Origin: Colocasia esculenta
Taxonomy: Eukaryota > Streptophyta > Magnoliopsida > Alismatales > Araceae
DNA length: 64,000 nt
Assembly: GCA_014218235.1 (NCBI GenBank)
Contig: CM024757.1
Coordinates: 147,263,371 to 147,327,370 of the forward strand
Direction: 5' to 3'
Positions 41,381 to 52,802 of the stretch are shown piece after piece. Under the pieces are notes generated by a model. That model saw only the letters and a program-made list of their open reading frames with translations, did no database searches and was not told the origin of the DNA. A program made the position numbers and the translations under genes. The number at the start of each line of letters is the position of its first letter. Position 1 is the first letter of the stretch.

Positions 41381-43439
41381 CATTTCATATTATTACTAAA
41401 GATATGTGTGTATTATATTGAACAATTAATTTAAGATAGTAAGTGTCGACACATAAACGATTACAGGTCGACACATGCTTAACTATCACCAGTAAAATTA
41501 TTCTAAGTCCTCAACTAGCATATCTACGACTCCGACTCTCATATAGTCAAAGCGAAACTCCGACTTGTGAGAAAATCACAATAGTTGAAGTCCAACTTTG
41601 ACTCTTAGATAGTCGAAGTGAGACTCCGACTTGTGAGAAAATCACGACAATCAAAATTCAACTCCAACTCTCGGACAGTCAAAGTGAGATTCTAACTTGT
41701 AAATAAATCACAACACTCAAAGTCCAACTCTGACTCTCGAACAGTTGAAGTCAGACTCTGACTTGTGAATAAATCACGACAGTTGAAGTCTAACTCCGAC
41801 TCTCGGAAAGTCAAAGTGAGACTCCGACTTGTGAATAAATCACAATAGTCGAAGTTCAACTACAACTCTCGAACAGTCGAAGTGAGACTTTGACTTGTGA
41901 ACAAATCACAATAATCGAAGTCCCACTCCAACTCTTATACAGTCGAAGTCTGATATCAACTTGTGAACATATCACAACAGACGTAGTGCCACTCCGACTT
42001 TCATCAAATCGAAGTTTCAGTACTTATAAGAATATTGTTTACTTGCATATCTTTTGATGCAGTTCTATTGTGACTACTTTGTAATGACCTTTATGATCTT
42101 CTAATTGTCAATTAATGAATGACTATGTTATTTTTAGATAACACTTGATTATGAAAATTTACACTCTTGTATGTCGACTCCTCTAAAGCCGAAGTGCATT
42201 CTTTACTGTACTTATGATTTTTGAATTCTAGTACATACTATTGTACATCTTGTTCATTATGTGTTCTACATTCAAATTTATTATTTATTAATAAGAACAT
42301 ACATGTAATATTGTATTTTAAAATATTCCTTTATAGTGTTTGATTTACAAGATACTTGTCAGTGTCCTTCTAGCTGACAGGTTTTCAGATATTAAGGAAA
42401 GACTTTTTGCAGACACAATCTGCACTGAGCAGGTGTCCAGTTTTCCTTAAAGGCTCACCTACCCTCATATACTTTAAGAACAATACTTTTCTCTGAAATA
42501 GAAAGTTATCTTTTCAGATGATCTACTTTTTGTTTCCACTATCTAATACTTTATACAATACAAGGCTAACCGTGGAAAAGATTATGGTGCATGCAGACAT
42601 TTATTGCGGCTATCAATAGGAGCATGAAGCTATCCAAAATAGCCAAGAAGCTGTTGAGAAGAAGAAAGATTTGAAGATGAATTTCTCAGGTTATCTTCTT
42701 CAGTCACAACGAATATATTTCAAATGGCTACATCCCATGGACAACTGAAGACTTTGAAGGCTATATAAGAAGTCGAAGTTTATATGAAGAAAGACAAGAT
42801 GCAATAGAGACAAAGATACACATATTTACACAGAAAATCTGAAAGAGAGAAAAGAGAGCAATTTGTTCCAAGCAACACACTCATAACATTCACTGCCCTC
42901 AAGCCTTCAAGAAATATGTAGTTGGGTGGTTCAGAATATTAGATTATTTCTTTAGTCCACCTTTGAAACAGAAAGAGATAGGTGTTGTCATTCTTCCTCT
43001 CTATAGATCCCTTTTTGTTTGTTCAAGTGTTTGCTCTTTCCCTGAGCAGCACTCAGTCTGAAACTTCTCTGAGTTGTAACCAATAGGGGTTTATTTTCTG
43101 GTGTTTCTCTTTTGTAGAAGGGAAGACTTGCTTGGGTGTAAGTGGTTGTATTACCACTCTTGAATGGGAAGGTAAAGTGTTCTTGACGGTTAGTGGAAAA
43201 TCTCAAGAGGTGTTTGGAGACTGGATGTAGGACTCCTAATTGAGAGAAGGTCTGAATCATGATAAATCTCTTGTGCATTGTTTGTGATTATTTCCGCCAA
43301 GTTACACTTGCTTCACACACAACACACGAGGTACTAACATTTTTGTTAAGTGTTCTTTCAGATTCAAATAATTTTTAATTTGTAAAAAGTCATATTCACC
43401 CCCTCTCTAAGACATTTAAAGCTCTATGTAGATCCAACA
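41381..43439 (+). repeat. Truncated LTR of the second Copia family
   Basis: Shares with 11379-13643 the GTGTCGACAC words, the ACTCCGACT array, the downstream GTCCAGTTTTCCTT block and the end GACATTTAAAGCTC...GATCCAACA. It is too diverged to be a pair with the copy at 11.4-13.6 kb. The left end is lost. Confidence 0.7.
41525..42015 (+). repeat. ~60-bp tandem array in the truncated LTR
   Basis: About eight units, each with ACTCCGACTCTCGGACAGTC, then GAAGTGAGACTCCGACTTGT and a GAATAAATCACGACAG spacer. Every unit contains the complementary pair GACTCTC / GAAGTGAGAC-like words. Confidence 0.8.
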
Positions 43440-43618
43440 CGAACTAGGATAAAAATCTTTGTGCTATTTGTGTGTGTTTATTTATGGGCGTTCATTTTTT
43501 CTACACACGTTTACTAATCATTAACCAAATGTTTTAAGTGTTATTATTTGTAATTAATCTTTTAGATCACCCTATTCATCCTCCCCTCTAGAGTGATTAG
43601 CTACCTATCTATCCAACA
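43440..43618 (+). repeat. LTR tail of a third Copia family
   Basis: Starts in the middle of the conserved GGATAAA block (GAACTAGGATAAAAATC) and ends CCCCTCTAGAGTGATTAGCT...CCAACA. The family-2 LTR before it ends exactly where this one is broken into, suggesting that it inserted here. Confidence 0.6.
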
Positions 43619-44467
43619 CCACAATGGACATTATAATCGCTTATGTGTCTCGATAATTGATTATATCTCTCTGAGATGAGTTTTGATTTTCTATGACTTA
43701 CCTCATAGTGGGTACTATGATTGATTATGTTCAATGATTTAGTATAAATTTGTCGATAATTGATTATGCATTATACAATATAGTAGAGTTTGGTTAAATA
43801 TTGATATCGATTATGTACTATACAATATAGTAGACTTTGACTAAATTTTGATCCTCAATAATTGATTATGTGCTATATAGTGGTAGAGTTTTAGTTTCTA
43901 CAAGTTGTATATACTATATAGTGGTTTTACGCTAATCAATTATGCATGTTAAATTATGTAATGCTTGAACTTGGAAAGTTTGTGATAGAAAGGATATTTC
44001 AGAACTATGCTTGAAGGATCTGTGAATTGTTCTATTGAGTTGTGATACGATGAAACCCCATACATACCTTTTAGGTAGTGAGTGAGGCTCTAAGAACCTT
44101 GAAGTCCTAAAACAGATGGGCCTCACTGGAGTAAGAAGAGTTTGTTGTCAAGGATATTTTATAGTGAACATTGTTTTGAGGTGTCCTAGATAGGTTGGTT
44201 GTAACAACTTCTAGTCTGTGTTCGATTATGTAAGAATTTGTTGAACTGAAAAAAGGTAATCACAAAACTATCTTATGATTTAATAAAGTTTATAAAATTC
44301 TGGAGTAACAAATGTATTTGTATATGTGTTGCTTACTCTCTTGGTTTAGATAAGTTGAGTTGTTTTCACTGTTCCATTTTAGAATGCATAAAAATAAATA
44401 ATAATATTGTTCACGGGTCTATTCTACATGTGAAATCACAAGAATGTCCACCCGGACCGAAAGGACG
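43619..44467. repeat. Short tandem ATTGATTATG repeats and unassigned sequence
   Basis: 43640-43900 holds three to four ~65-bp units with CGATAATTGATTATG and CTATACAATATAGTAGA. The rest is unassigned. Confidence 0.6.
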
Positions 44468-44477
44468 TTTCTAAGGA

Positions 44478-45484
44478 GGAGAAATGCTAACTGCACGTAC
44501 ACTCGGGTTAAAAGAGATGTGTTGGAATCGCCGGAGCACAGACGATTGGGCTGCGTGAAAACATCCACGTCAGCAGTCCCAACACTAGTCGCCATCTGTG
44601 TCGCGTCTTTCTGAGACCCGCCATCATAAAATCGCATCTTCTCGAGACCCGCCAACGATTACAGAGAGATTTTTTTTAATCTCAAATTTACTCTTCCCGC
44701 CATTTCTATTTGTCAACCAAGGAGATATAATTTTCACTGGAAAGTGAAGGCTTTAACTTCAGACCTAGAAGACACAAGACATAGGCGGGCATCCCGAGTG
44801 AGAGGTATGGTTCACAAGTAGGATGCAACGGTGATAAATAGATCTCTTCCCAGTGTTGAAATATGTTTCTTCTGTTCGGTGATAAATAGGTCTCTTCGGG
44901 TGACAAATAGGAATTGATCAGCGACAAATATGTTTCTTCTGTTCGACGACAAATAGGTTTATCCAGTGACAAATAAGTTCTTTCCAATGAGAAATAGGTC
45001 TCTTAGAGTAACAAATAGAAATTGTTCCAGTGTCGAAATAAGTTTTTTTGTTTGGTGACAAATAGGTTTATCCAGCGATAAATAAGTCATTTTCAGTGAC
45101 AAATAAGTCTCTTAGGGTGACAAATAGGAATTGTTTCAGTGACAAATAGGTTTATTTTGTTGGTGACAAATAAGTTCTTTCTAGTGATAAATAGGTTCTT
45201 TTCAGTGACAAATAGGTCTTTTCCAGTAAAAAATAGATCTCCTTGGTTGACAAATAGAAACAACGGTAAGTGTAAATTTGAGATTAAAAAAAATCTCTCT
45301 ATAATCGTTGGCAGGGTTCGGGAAGACGCGGTTTCATGATGGCGGGCCGCGGGAAGACGCAGCGCAGACGACGAGGAGTGTTGGGACTGTTGACATGAGT
45401 ATTTTCCACGCGGCCCAATCGCCTATGCCCCGAAGATTCTAGCGCATCTCTTTTACCCGTGTGTACGTGCAGCTAGCATTTCTC
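44478..45484. mobile_element. Fold-back Mutator-like element with ~255-bp terminal inverted repeats
   Basis: 1007 bp. Both ends begin GAGAAATGCTA when read inward, and a 10-bp duplication TTCTAAGGAG flanks it (44468-44477 and 45485-45494). The terminal inverted repeats run to about 44730 and from about 45232; landmarks are GCACGTACAC near the ends and CAACCAAGGAGAT at the inner limits. There is no coding sequence. The centre is a tandem array. Target size and long repeats indicate a non-autonomous Mutator-like element. Confidence 0.88.
44831..45255. repeat. ~21-bp tandem units arranged in 5-unit higher-order repeats
   Basis: About nineteen units of the form GTGACAAATAGGTTTATCCA. Five distinct unit types recur in the same order, giving higher-order repeats starting at 44879, 44987 and 45096 (108 and 109 bp apart). 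Confidence 0.85.
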
Positions 45485-45494
45485 TTCTAAGGAG

Positions 45495-45976
45495 ATGTCT
45501 CATGTGGAAGACATGTTCAACCAGAAAATCTAATAATTCGAATAGTTATTTTAAAAAAAAAAGAAAAAAGAAAGGAATACTGCGCCCTGTGGAGATGTCT
45601 ACTGAAAGATGTGTCTAGCACCAATGATGTCTCTACAATCAACGCTGTTCAGGTATCAGATTGACAATCTATCGATGTCAATTGGGCTCTAGACGTTGAA
45701 GGTGACACAAAATTGGTGGTCTGTGATTTAAAACACGAACAGGGCCTATTATAAGCTATAGCAAAGGAAGGATCATAATGGGTTAGGATCAAACTCAACG
45801 ACCAAGTTCAAATAGTGACATTATTAGGTGGAAAGGAAAACATGCCGACTGTGGGCCAGGGGGAGGGGAGGTGTGCAGAGGTGGTGGTGGAACGGGCTTG
45901 TTTGTGTATCACCCTAGTTGTCTTCTTGGGGATCAAAACATGGTACCTTTACTTTGATGCCATCGTCGACATCATT
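45495..45976. other. Unassigned sequence
   Basis: Nothing recognised; an A-rich tract lies at 45552-45574. Confidence 0.5.
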
Positions 45977-46363
45977 AATATGAGAAATGTTTATTGTACA
46001 ATCTCGGTATAATAATGTCAATTCAAAATATATTTTAAAAATTTTATTGATCCATCTCATGTGATTTATTACATCGTATTGTGTCACTTTTTTTAGTCTA
46101 ATCTTTTATTTTGAAGCCTAAATTTTTATTTTGATGCCCAAACTTTCTCTTTTAGTGAAATAAATCGAATTGGGCACCATTAAGTGTTAAAATAGAAATT
46201 TAAATATCAAAATAAAAAATTAGATTCCAAAATATAAAGTTAAATTCTAAAAGATGATACAATGCGGCACAATGAACTGCACAAGATAGATTAATAGACT
46301 TTCAAAAACATATTTTGAATTGATATTACTGCATCGAAGTGAGTGCAATAAATTTTTCTCCAT
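45977..46363. mobile_element. Fold-back MITE candidate
   Basis: The two halves are diverged complements over their whole length: TGTCAATTCAAAATATATTT (from 46017) against AAACATATTTTGAATTGATA (to about 46325), with GAGAAATGTTTATTG and its counterpart AATAAATTTTTCTC at the ends. No clear target duplication, so family and exact ends are open. Confidence 0.6.
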
Positions 46364-46460
46364 CTACATTGACTCACTTGGGACCTTCATTCGGGGTGAG
46401 GGGGGTAGGGGCGAGAGTTGGAATGTGCGCCATGGGGCATCAAGTCTTTTCTAGTACTTA

Positions 46461-46813
46461 GACATCGTTTGGTAATACTTTCACTATATTTGATATTTGG
46501 ATAGGAGTGGGGATATTCTTAAAATTATCTCCACTCTATCCCCGGTCTATCCAAATACTCAACATGCCAAAGATTTCACTTCTTTGAAATATCAAATCTT
46601 TTAAACAACTCTTTTACACCAACTTTTAAAACCCAAAAGCCAACATATCATTATTACATTTTTCTCTCTATCTCTCTCCTCTCTCTTAAAATCTATTTTT
46701 ACACAATCTAAAATTTATTTTACATATGTTTGATAGTTAGAGAGAGAGAGAAAATAAAATTTTAATTATTAACTAATTAAAATCTAACTTCAAAAATATT
46801 CCCAAACAATACC
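46461..46813. mobile_element. Tourist-like (PIF/Harbinger) MITE candidate
   Basis: 353 bp. Ends GACATCGTTTGGTAAT and the complement of ATTCCCAAACAATACC pair over about 15 bp, flanked by TTA on both sides (46458-46460 and 46814-46816), the usual Harbinger target. No coding sequence. Confidence 0.65.
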
Positions 46814-47288
46814 TTAAGAAAAGAGTGAGAATGGATGGGAGGTTCTTACTACATTAGAGATCCGTCGAGCATTGGGGGAGAGAAAGAAAGAGAGATGCGC
46901 ATTTTTGTCAAGTTACATTCAACTAATAGTAAATTTTAGTGGAATATTTATTTTTTCTAACAAAAGTTAACTCTATTTACCACCGCACTTTGTGATAATA
47001 TTTCAGCAATGATAATACATTTGCCATTTTTTGTGTGTAAGAATGATTTCTATGAAAAAAAGCCATAAATAGATAATCTCTCCGTGACATATTGGATCAA
47101 TCAAGCTACATGCCTCTGTTCACGTAATTCTTTCTTTAGATAACCGAGAAATGCACATTGTATAAAGGGTCTCGCAACAAATATGAGATGCATTGCAAAA
47201 TTGACAATTCTATTAGATTATATCACATCTATATAGACATGACATGATAAATATAATAGTAACTATAAGTGACCGTGATGGTGAGTGT
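46814..47288. other. Unassigned sequence
   Basis: Nothing recognised. The last five bases, AGTGT, are a possible target duplication of the LTR that follows. Confidence 0.5.
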
Positions 47289-47439
47289 TGTTGAACCACT
47301 CATATATTTTATCTTTATATTTTAGTGATAACAAAAATTTATAAATATCATGGAGATTAAAAACTATATTAATAATATTTTCATAATTATTTATGTCTAA
47401 AAATAAATTAATTGCTATCTCTGTAAAAAAAAAATGCAC

Positions 47440-47940
47440 TAAAATTCTAATCGATTACTGTATAAATAGCAGTCAAAGTTCCATATCGATTGGTGTTCAA
47501 GCTTCTATCGATTGTTGTTTTAGTCTAACGATTGCAAAACATGTTCACATCGATTGTCTTTTAACATATCGATTGCCTTTCAATGTATCGATTTTCTTTT
47601 AGCATATCAATTTTCTTTTATCATATCGATTGTCTTGAAGCATATCAATTGTCTTTTATTACATCGATTGCCTTGAATCACATCGATTGCCTTTCTTAAT
47701 ATGGATTGTGAGCATATCGATTGCCCTTTATCGCATCGATTGCTTTAACACATAACACTTACCCTTTAACATATCGATTGTCTTTAACTTCTCACATCAA
47801 TTGATGTTATTAGTAATGATTCATATTGATTAATGATAGAAGGTTCAATAAGATATCAATTGTTGTTATTCATATCGATTGTCTTTATAAGTTTCATATC
47901 AGTTATCTTTCTCATATCGATTGTTGTTATGATTTATACC
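47440..47940 (+). repeat. ATCGATTG-rich array in the solo LTR
   Basis: Around twenty irregularly spaced ATCGATTG(T/C)CTTT words (15-30 bp apart), corresponding in position to the tandem arrays of the related LTR at 489-911 but made of other units. Confidence 0.75.
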
Positions 47941-48448
47941 TATTGACTTTCAAAATGTCTTGGCACCAAATGAAATTTCAAATACAATTCATTTGTTAAC
48001 TTTTATTTCTCTGACTGAAGTTATTTTTTGTTGTCTCATAGGATTCCTCCTTCTCACAAAGAAAGAAAAGCACCTACCTACTATTTTCAATTATCAGCAG
48101 GAAATATTGACAGAAGACAAAAGAGGTATGGGCCATCTGACAAAAGACTTCTCGAGTCTAACATCCTCTTTACATTAAATGTTTGCAGGCCTATTCTACT
48201 TATAGTCAATATGTTGGACCTGCTACTGGGACCCTTGGAAGTATGCACCAGCTGAAAGGTTATCTTCTATTCCAAAGAGCCAGTAGATACAAGAAGATAT
48301 CTGTTAGACTCAGAAGAAGAAGAGTAGAAGAAGAGAGTCAAGAAACTCTAATGGCCATCTGTCAACGGTTCTCTTTAGCTACTCTATAAAAGGATGAAGT
48401 CAAAGTAGAAGAAACACAACAACAAAAGCGAATCTAAAAATCTTTCAA

Positions 48449-48635
48449 CACTACAAGAAAAAACGGTTTTATCGACGGATATTTCCGACGGAATTATTGC
48501 GTCGGAAACATCCGTTGGTAAATACCGATGGATAAATATCCGCCGAAATTTTCGTCGGTACTTATATATTATCGACGGTTTTCCGACGTAATAGTTCCGT
48601 CGGAACTATCCGTCGAAAATTTCACAATTTCCCTC
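48449..48635. repeat. Left TIR and subterminal repeats
   Basis: Repeated TTCCGACGGA, CCGTCGGAA and TACCGACGG words in both orientations, the presumed binding sites for the TNP1-type protein. Confidence 0.85.
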
Positions 48636-48662
48636 CCCGCCACCTCCCACGAAACCCACTCT

Positions 48663-48670
48663 CTCTCCCG

Positions 48671-48748
<78 letters not shown>

Positions 48749-48820
48749 CCTACAGTGCCACCGGCTTCGCGACCCCGGCCCGCCGCCCCAGCTACCCGTC
48801 GCCCGCCGCTGCCTGGAGCA

Positions 48821-48893
<73 letters not shown>

Positions 48894-49195
48894 CCCCCCC
48901 TGCCCGCCCCTTCGCCTACGGAGCCCCCGCGCCCCCTCGCCGACGCCCCTGCGACCCCGAGCCCCAGCGCCCTTGCCGCCTCGCCCACCCCACAGCGCCC
49001 CCGAGCCTCAACGCCCCCGAGCCCACTCACGGCGCCCTGAGCCCACGGGCGCCCCCAAGCCCACCCCACGGCCCCTCCACCCTACAGGCCCCCTCACCCA
49101 CCCCACGGCGCCCCCTCGCCCCCATGGGGCCCCTCCACTCCACAGGCCCCCCTCACCCACTCCACGCCCCCACAGGCCCCCCTTCACCCCACATG
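48663..49195. repeat. Two (CT)n microsatellites and a GC-rich leader
   Basis: (CT)n at about 48675-48746 and 48821-48891, separated and followed by Pro-rich-coding GC-rich sequence with CCCCACGGCGCCC-like repeats to about 49190. Long Ser/Leu- and Pro-rich frames here are compositional. Confidence 0.85.
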
Positions 49196-52050
49196 GAAAG
49201 GTTGGTACGGAGAAGGGGTTTGCAAGCTGCCTGCACTGCGTGAACTTGTCATCATGGACTGCCCTCTTCTTCACAACCTTTGCCACTGTTTCCCCACTCA
49301 AGCAAAGCTTTTTTCCCCAAGGTCTTAATCCCTTTGGTGAATTGTTTTGTAGTTAAAACATTCGTACCCCATTCTGCAGTGAGTCCTTTTGGGATTTATG
49401 TTCTTCTTTTAACCTTTTATCAAGAATTTGCAAGTCCTGTTTTATATGGGGGAGTTTGATCAAGATCCCATGTTCTTCATTTGTTAGACGATCCCAAGCT
49501 ACGCATCTCGTTAAGATTGAATAGTCCCATATTTTCAAAAATGATATATATTGAGGCACAATTAATTACCTTGGACTATTATAAGTTCAGAGCAGGGTAC
49601 ACTAATTAAGCTTTTCTTTTGTTTCCATAACTTTTAATAATTATACAGCTTGATTCTAGTATTTGTCTACATATCACCTTAAACCCACACGTAAGGGATC
49701 TGAAGTTTTATTTTGTTGTGATTCTTCAATTTTGATGATAATAAAATCTACTTATATTGGACTAATTATCCAATTTTTAAGTGTATGCACAATTAATAAG
49801 CCAATCTTGAAAATCTAAGGATGAAAGTGTATGAAATTCAAGTTTAGATAGATGATGAAATTAGGTTCTCGTTGAAATTTGAAGTTTTATGTTTAAGGGT
49901 ATTTGAAGTGTTCATTTTACTCTGTTCAACGAGCACTTGTTCATTTGTCTACATATACCTTAAGCAACTTTCAATGTAAATGATTCATGAAGTCCAGATG
50001 GGATCATAATGAATTTTGCAGTCAGTAGTAAGGTCCACATGTCCCATTTCCTACGTTATATCATTTATGGGTAAATATTTGTAAACAACAATCATGTTAC
50101 TCAGTTAAGTAATTAATGAGGATAAGATAGGTGAGTCAAAAATATCTTGTGTCCTCTCATGTTAATCATTCAGCTAGGCACTTTCTATGTAGCAAATGCT
50201 TACTTTTATCATAATGTTGTACAGTCTTTAATATTTTTAATCATACCAAAGTGGTTAATACTTCTTTTAATAACATTGGGTGCCTTTGTCTCTTACATGC
50301 ATGCTGCCACAAATTTCTTATTCTTTGCAATTCAAAAGATTTTTATATTGGTTGTTATTTGTATTTTAGATGCTTATCCTTTGGCTTGTGGGGAACATAC
50401 TTCGAGCCATGAATGTTCACCCTTCTCAGTTATTATCGTCTTTCTCTACATATCCATTAATGTGCAAAAAATGTAAACTCTTTGCTGAATTGTTTGTTTC
50501 CTTTTCAAAGTGGTGACTTAACAACATTATAGAAGGCGGACCGTGGACTTGGATTGGCTGAAGAATTGGCCAGATCTGAGCCCAATTGGATCTGGATTGA
50601 ATAGGAAGTGGCCAATTCGACCAATGAAGTCGTAAAATCAGCCAGGATTGGCCTAGATCAACTGATTCCGGTGGGCCCCAATATCTCAACCAAATCCAGC
50701 TGATCCCGATCTTGGCTGATCCTACTCGATCTGGACTGATCCCAGCTGATTTTGGCTGATCCCGGCCCAATTCTTGCAAGATCAGGTCAATGTAGACTAC
50801 TAATTGGAACTTCGAAATTTGATTGGCGGATTTGACTAATACTAGCTGATCTCGGCTGATCCAGCTGATCCCAGCTAATTCTGGCCATTCTGGCTGAAAT
50901 TTCACCAATTCCCACCCCTACCCTCTTGGAATTGGATTGCCATTGGGCAATTCTGTGTCAATTAACTTGAGAAAGGATCCCTATCTTCTTTTGACTGACC
51001 AACCCTTTTGTGTGGGATAGAATTTGGGTAGGTGCAGGGTTAGCAACTCAGTATTTTTTTTCCATCTAATATCAATTTTTTCCCAGAATGCCTTAATTGA
51101 TGTCACTCTTTCTTAACTCTCATTTCCAATTACATGTAATGTAGTTGGGCGACATATATATTTAGGAATGATCCTAAGAAGTGCACATGAATGTCATCAA
51201 GGCAATGTAGCCTGAAAACATATATCTTCGGCGATCGATTATTGAAATGTTGATTCATATGATTTGTCTTCCTCAATTTAGACTTTTTTTTCCTTTCAGA
51301 CAGGTAGTTTAGAGCTTATAGGGTTCTCATCCATTCTTCATTCAAAAAACAATAAGTAGGCATATACATATTTTATAATGTGATTGCCTGTAAGATATCC
51401 TGATTTACAAAAAAACTATCTTCTTCTTCTTCTTCTTCTTCTACTTTTATATTTTTTACAGAAACGCATGATTAAGTACAATTAGTTATCCTATTTTTTT
51501 ATTTTGTTCATACAAAATTCATGAGTTTTTAAAGCACAATTTTTCTAGCTCTAATCCTATCTACTTCAAAACTCAGTTTAGACTACTATCTACCCAGATG
51601 TAAGTAGATTGTTTGTGATTTTGTAGAGTTTCTGCTGATTCTTATTATATTATGCAAATTTGAATTTCATAATTGTAAAAATATGAATTCCTGCCAAACA
51701 CAGGAGATATATCTATTTCTTTCTCTATTTTTTGCAGACTATCAATAAAAAACCTATGACCTATGTTTACCATATATAGATTTCTATGTGAGAAGATCTA
51801 TTTTTCCGGCCATAGGAATGCAATGTTCCATCTGATCTAAACCTCCCGTAGTCCATTGCCACTGCAACCAACCACTTCGCTTAATTAGTAGTCAATCCCA
51901 AGTCATTTCCCATGGATTCATGTTAGTATGTTATTTTTGTTTTCTACGGAGATGAATGTTTGATTGATTCTTTCATATTTACCATATTATGATTTAATTT
52001 CATATTTTAAATTACTCATGAATAAATTGTTATCAATTTTTTTTCTAATT
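49196..52050. other. Unassigned leader of the CACTA element
   Basis: No family recognised. 49196-49355 is less AT-rich and could be an exon-like captured fragment. 50560-50900 contains many near-repeats of GCTGATCCC and GGCTGATC. 51419-51441 is a (TTC)n run. A 109-codon hydrophobic frame at 50147-50476 is most likely chance. Confidence 0.4.
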
Positions 52051-52051
52051 A

Positions 52052-52527
52052 GTGACGAGAGTTCGCGATTGGAAATTAGACTCAAAGAAGAACAAATGTC
52101 CAACGTATCAAAGTACGTGTTTGTTTGAACGTAAAATATTACCGATGGATATTCGAAGATTGCATGATGGTTTACTTTTGGTGAAAGAGAAGATGAAGAA
52201 AATCATAAAGATTATTCGGAAAGAAGAAAGACAAAGTTTAGAAAATAAAAGTGGATTATCTGTTATTGTTCAAGATGAAAAGGACTGCGATATTCTGTAA
52301 TCTTACGACGCAGTTGGTGTGGTAGTATGTACATGTTTAGTGGAAAAGACTGGTCAAAATTTGTGGAAAATAATTGTGTCAAAGAACTTGACAGTTTGAA
52401 AGTTATGTCTTCCCATTATGTACGAAGAGATGTATTTGGCAAACTATATTTAGGGATATCAGTGGTTAGTTCAAAACCTAGGAAATCTAATGAGAAGCTG
52501 GTGAATAAAGAGCCGATCAAGTGGTAG
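52052..52527 (+). other. Two short unidentified frames upstream of TPase
   Basis: Frames of 82 and 66 codons: one with KEKMKKIIKIIRKEERQS, the other with MYMFSGKDWSKFVENN and SSHYVRRDVFGKLYLG. They follow an acceptor-like TTTTTTTCTAATTAG and are in an AT-rich region with long frames, so they could be exons of a captured gene or of an upstream TPase part. I do not recognise either. Confidence 0.25.
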
Positions 52528-52802
52528 TGGCCTAATATGAAGACATCACGGTTTGTACTATTTTTAATGTTCAATACCATTAAGTATTTATATAGTGCTC
52601 AAATTTATTTGATATTCATGTATGCTTACTCTTCATTTATCTTTACGTCAACGCTTTGTTTCACCCATTAGCTCTGGGACTCTCCATATAACGTATGTAT
52701 CATATGTATGGTACTTGAATGATGTGAGGGTGTGTTGGATTTTAACTCGTGACATGACATTTAATCTGTGTAGGAAAAATATCTTATGAGAATCGGTCAT
52801 GG

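Noticed and set aside
48528..49356. Frames of 127-170 codons rich in Ser/Leu or Pro
   Set aside because: They come from (CT)n runs and GC-rich repeats; no stop-free frame extends into unique sequence with domain content.
50147..50476. 109-codon hydrophobic frame, possible membrane protein
   Set aside because: AT-rich noncoding context, no start context, no recognisable family; long hydrophobic frames are expected in T-rich DNA.
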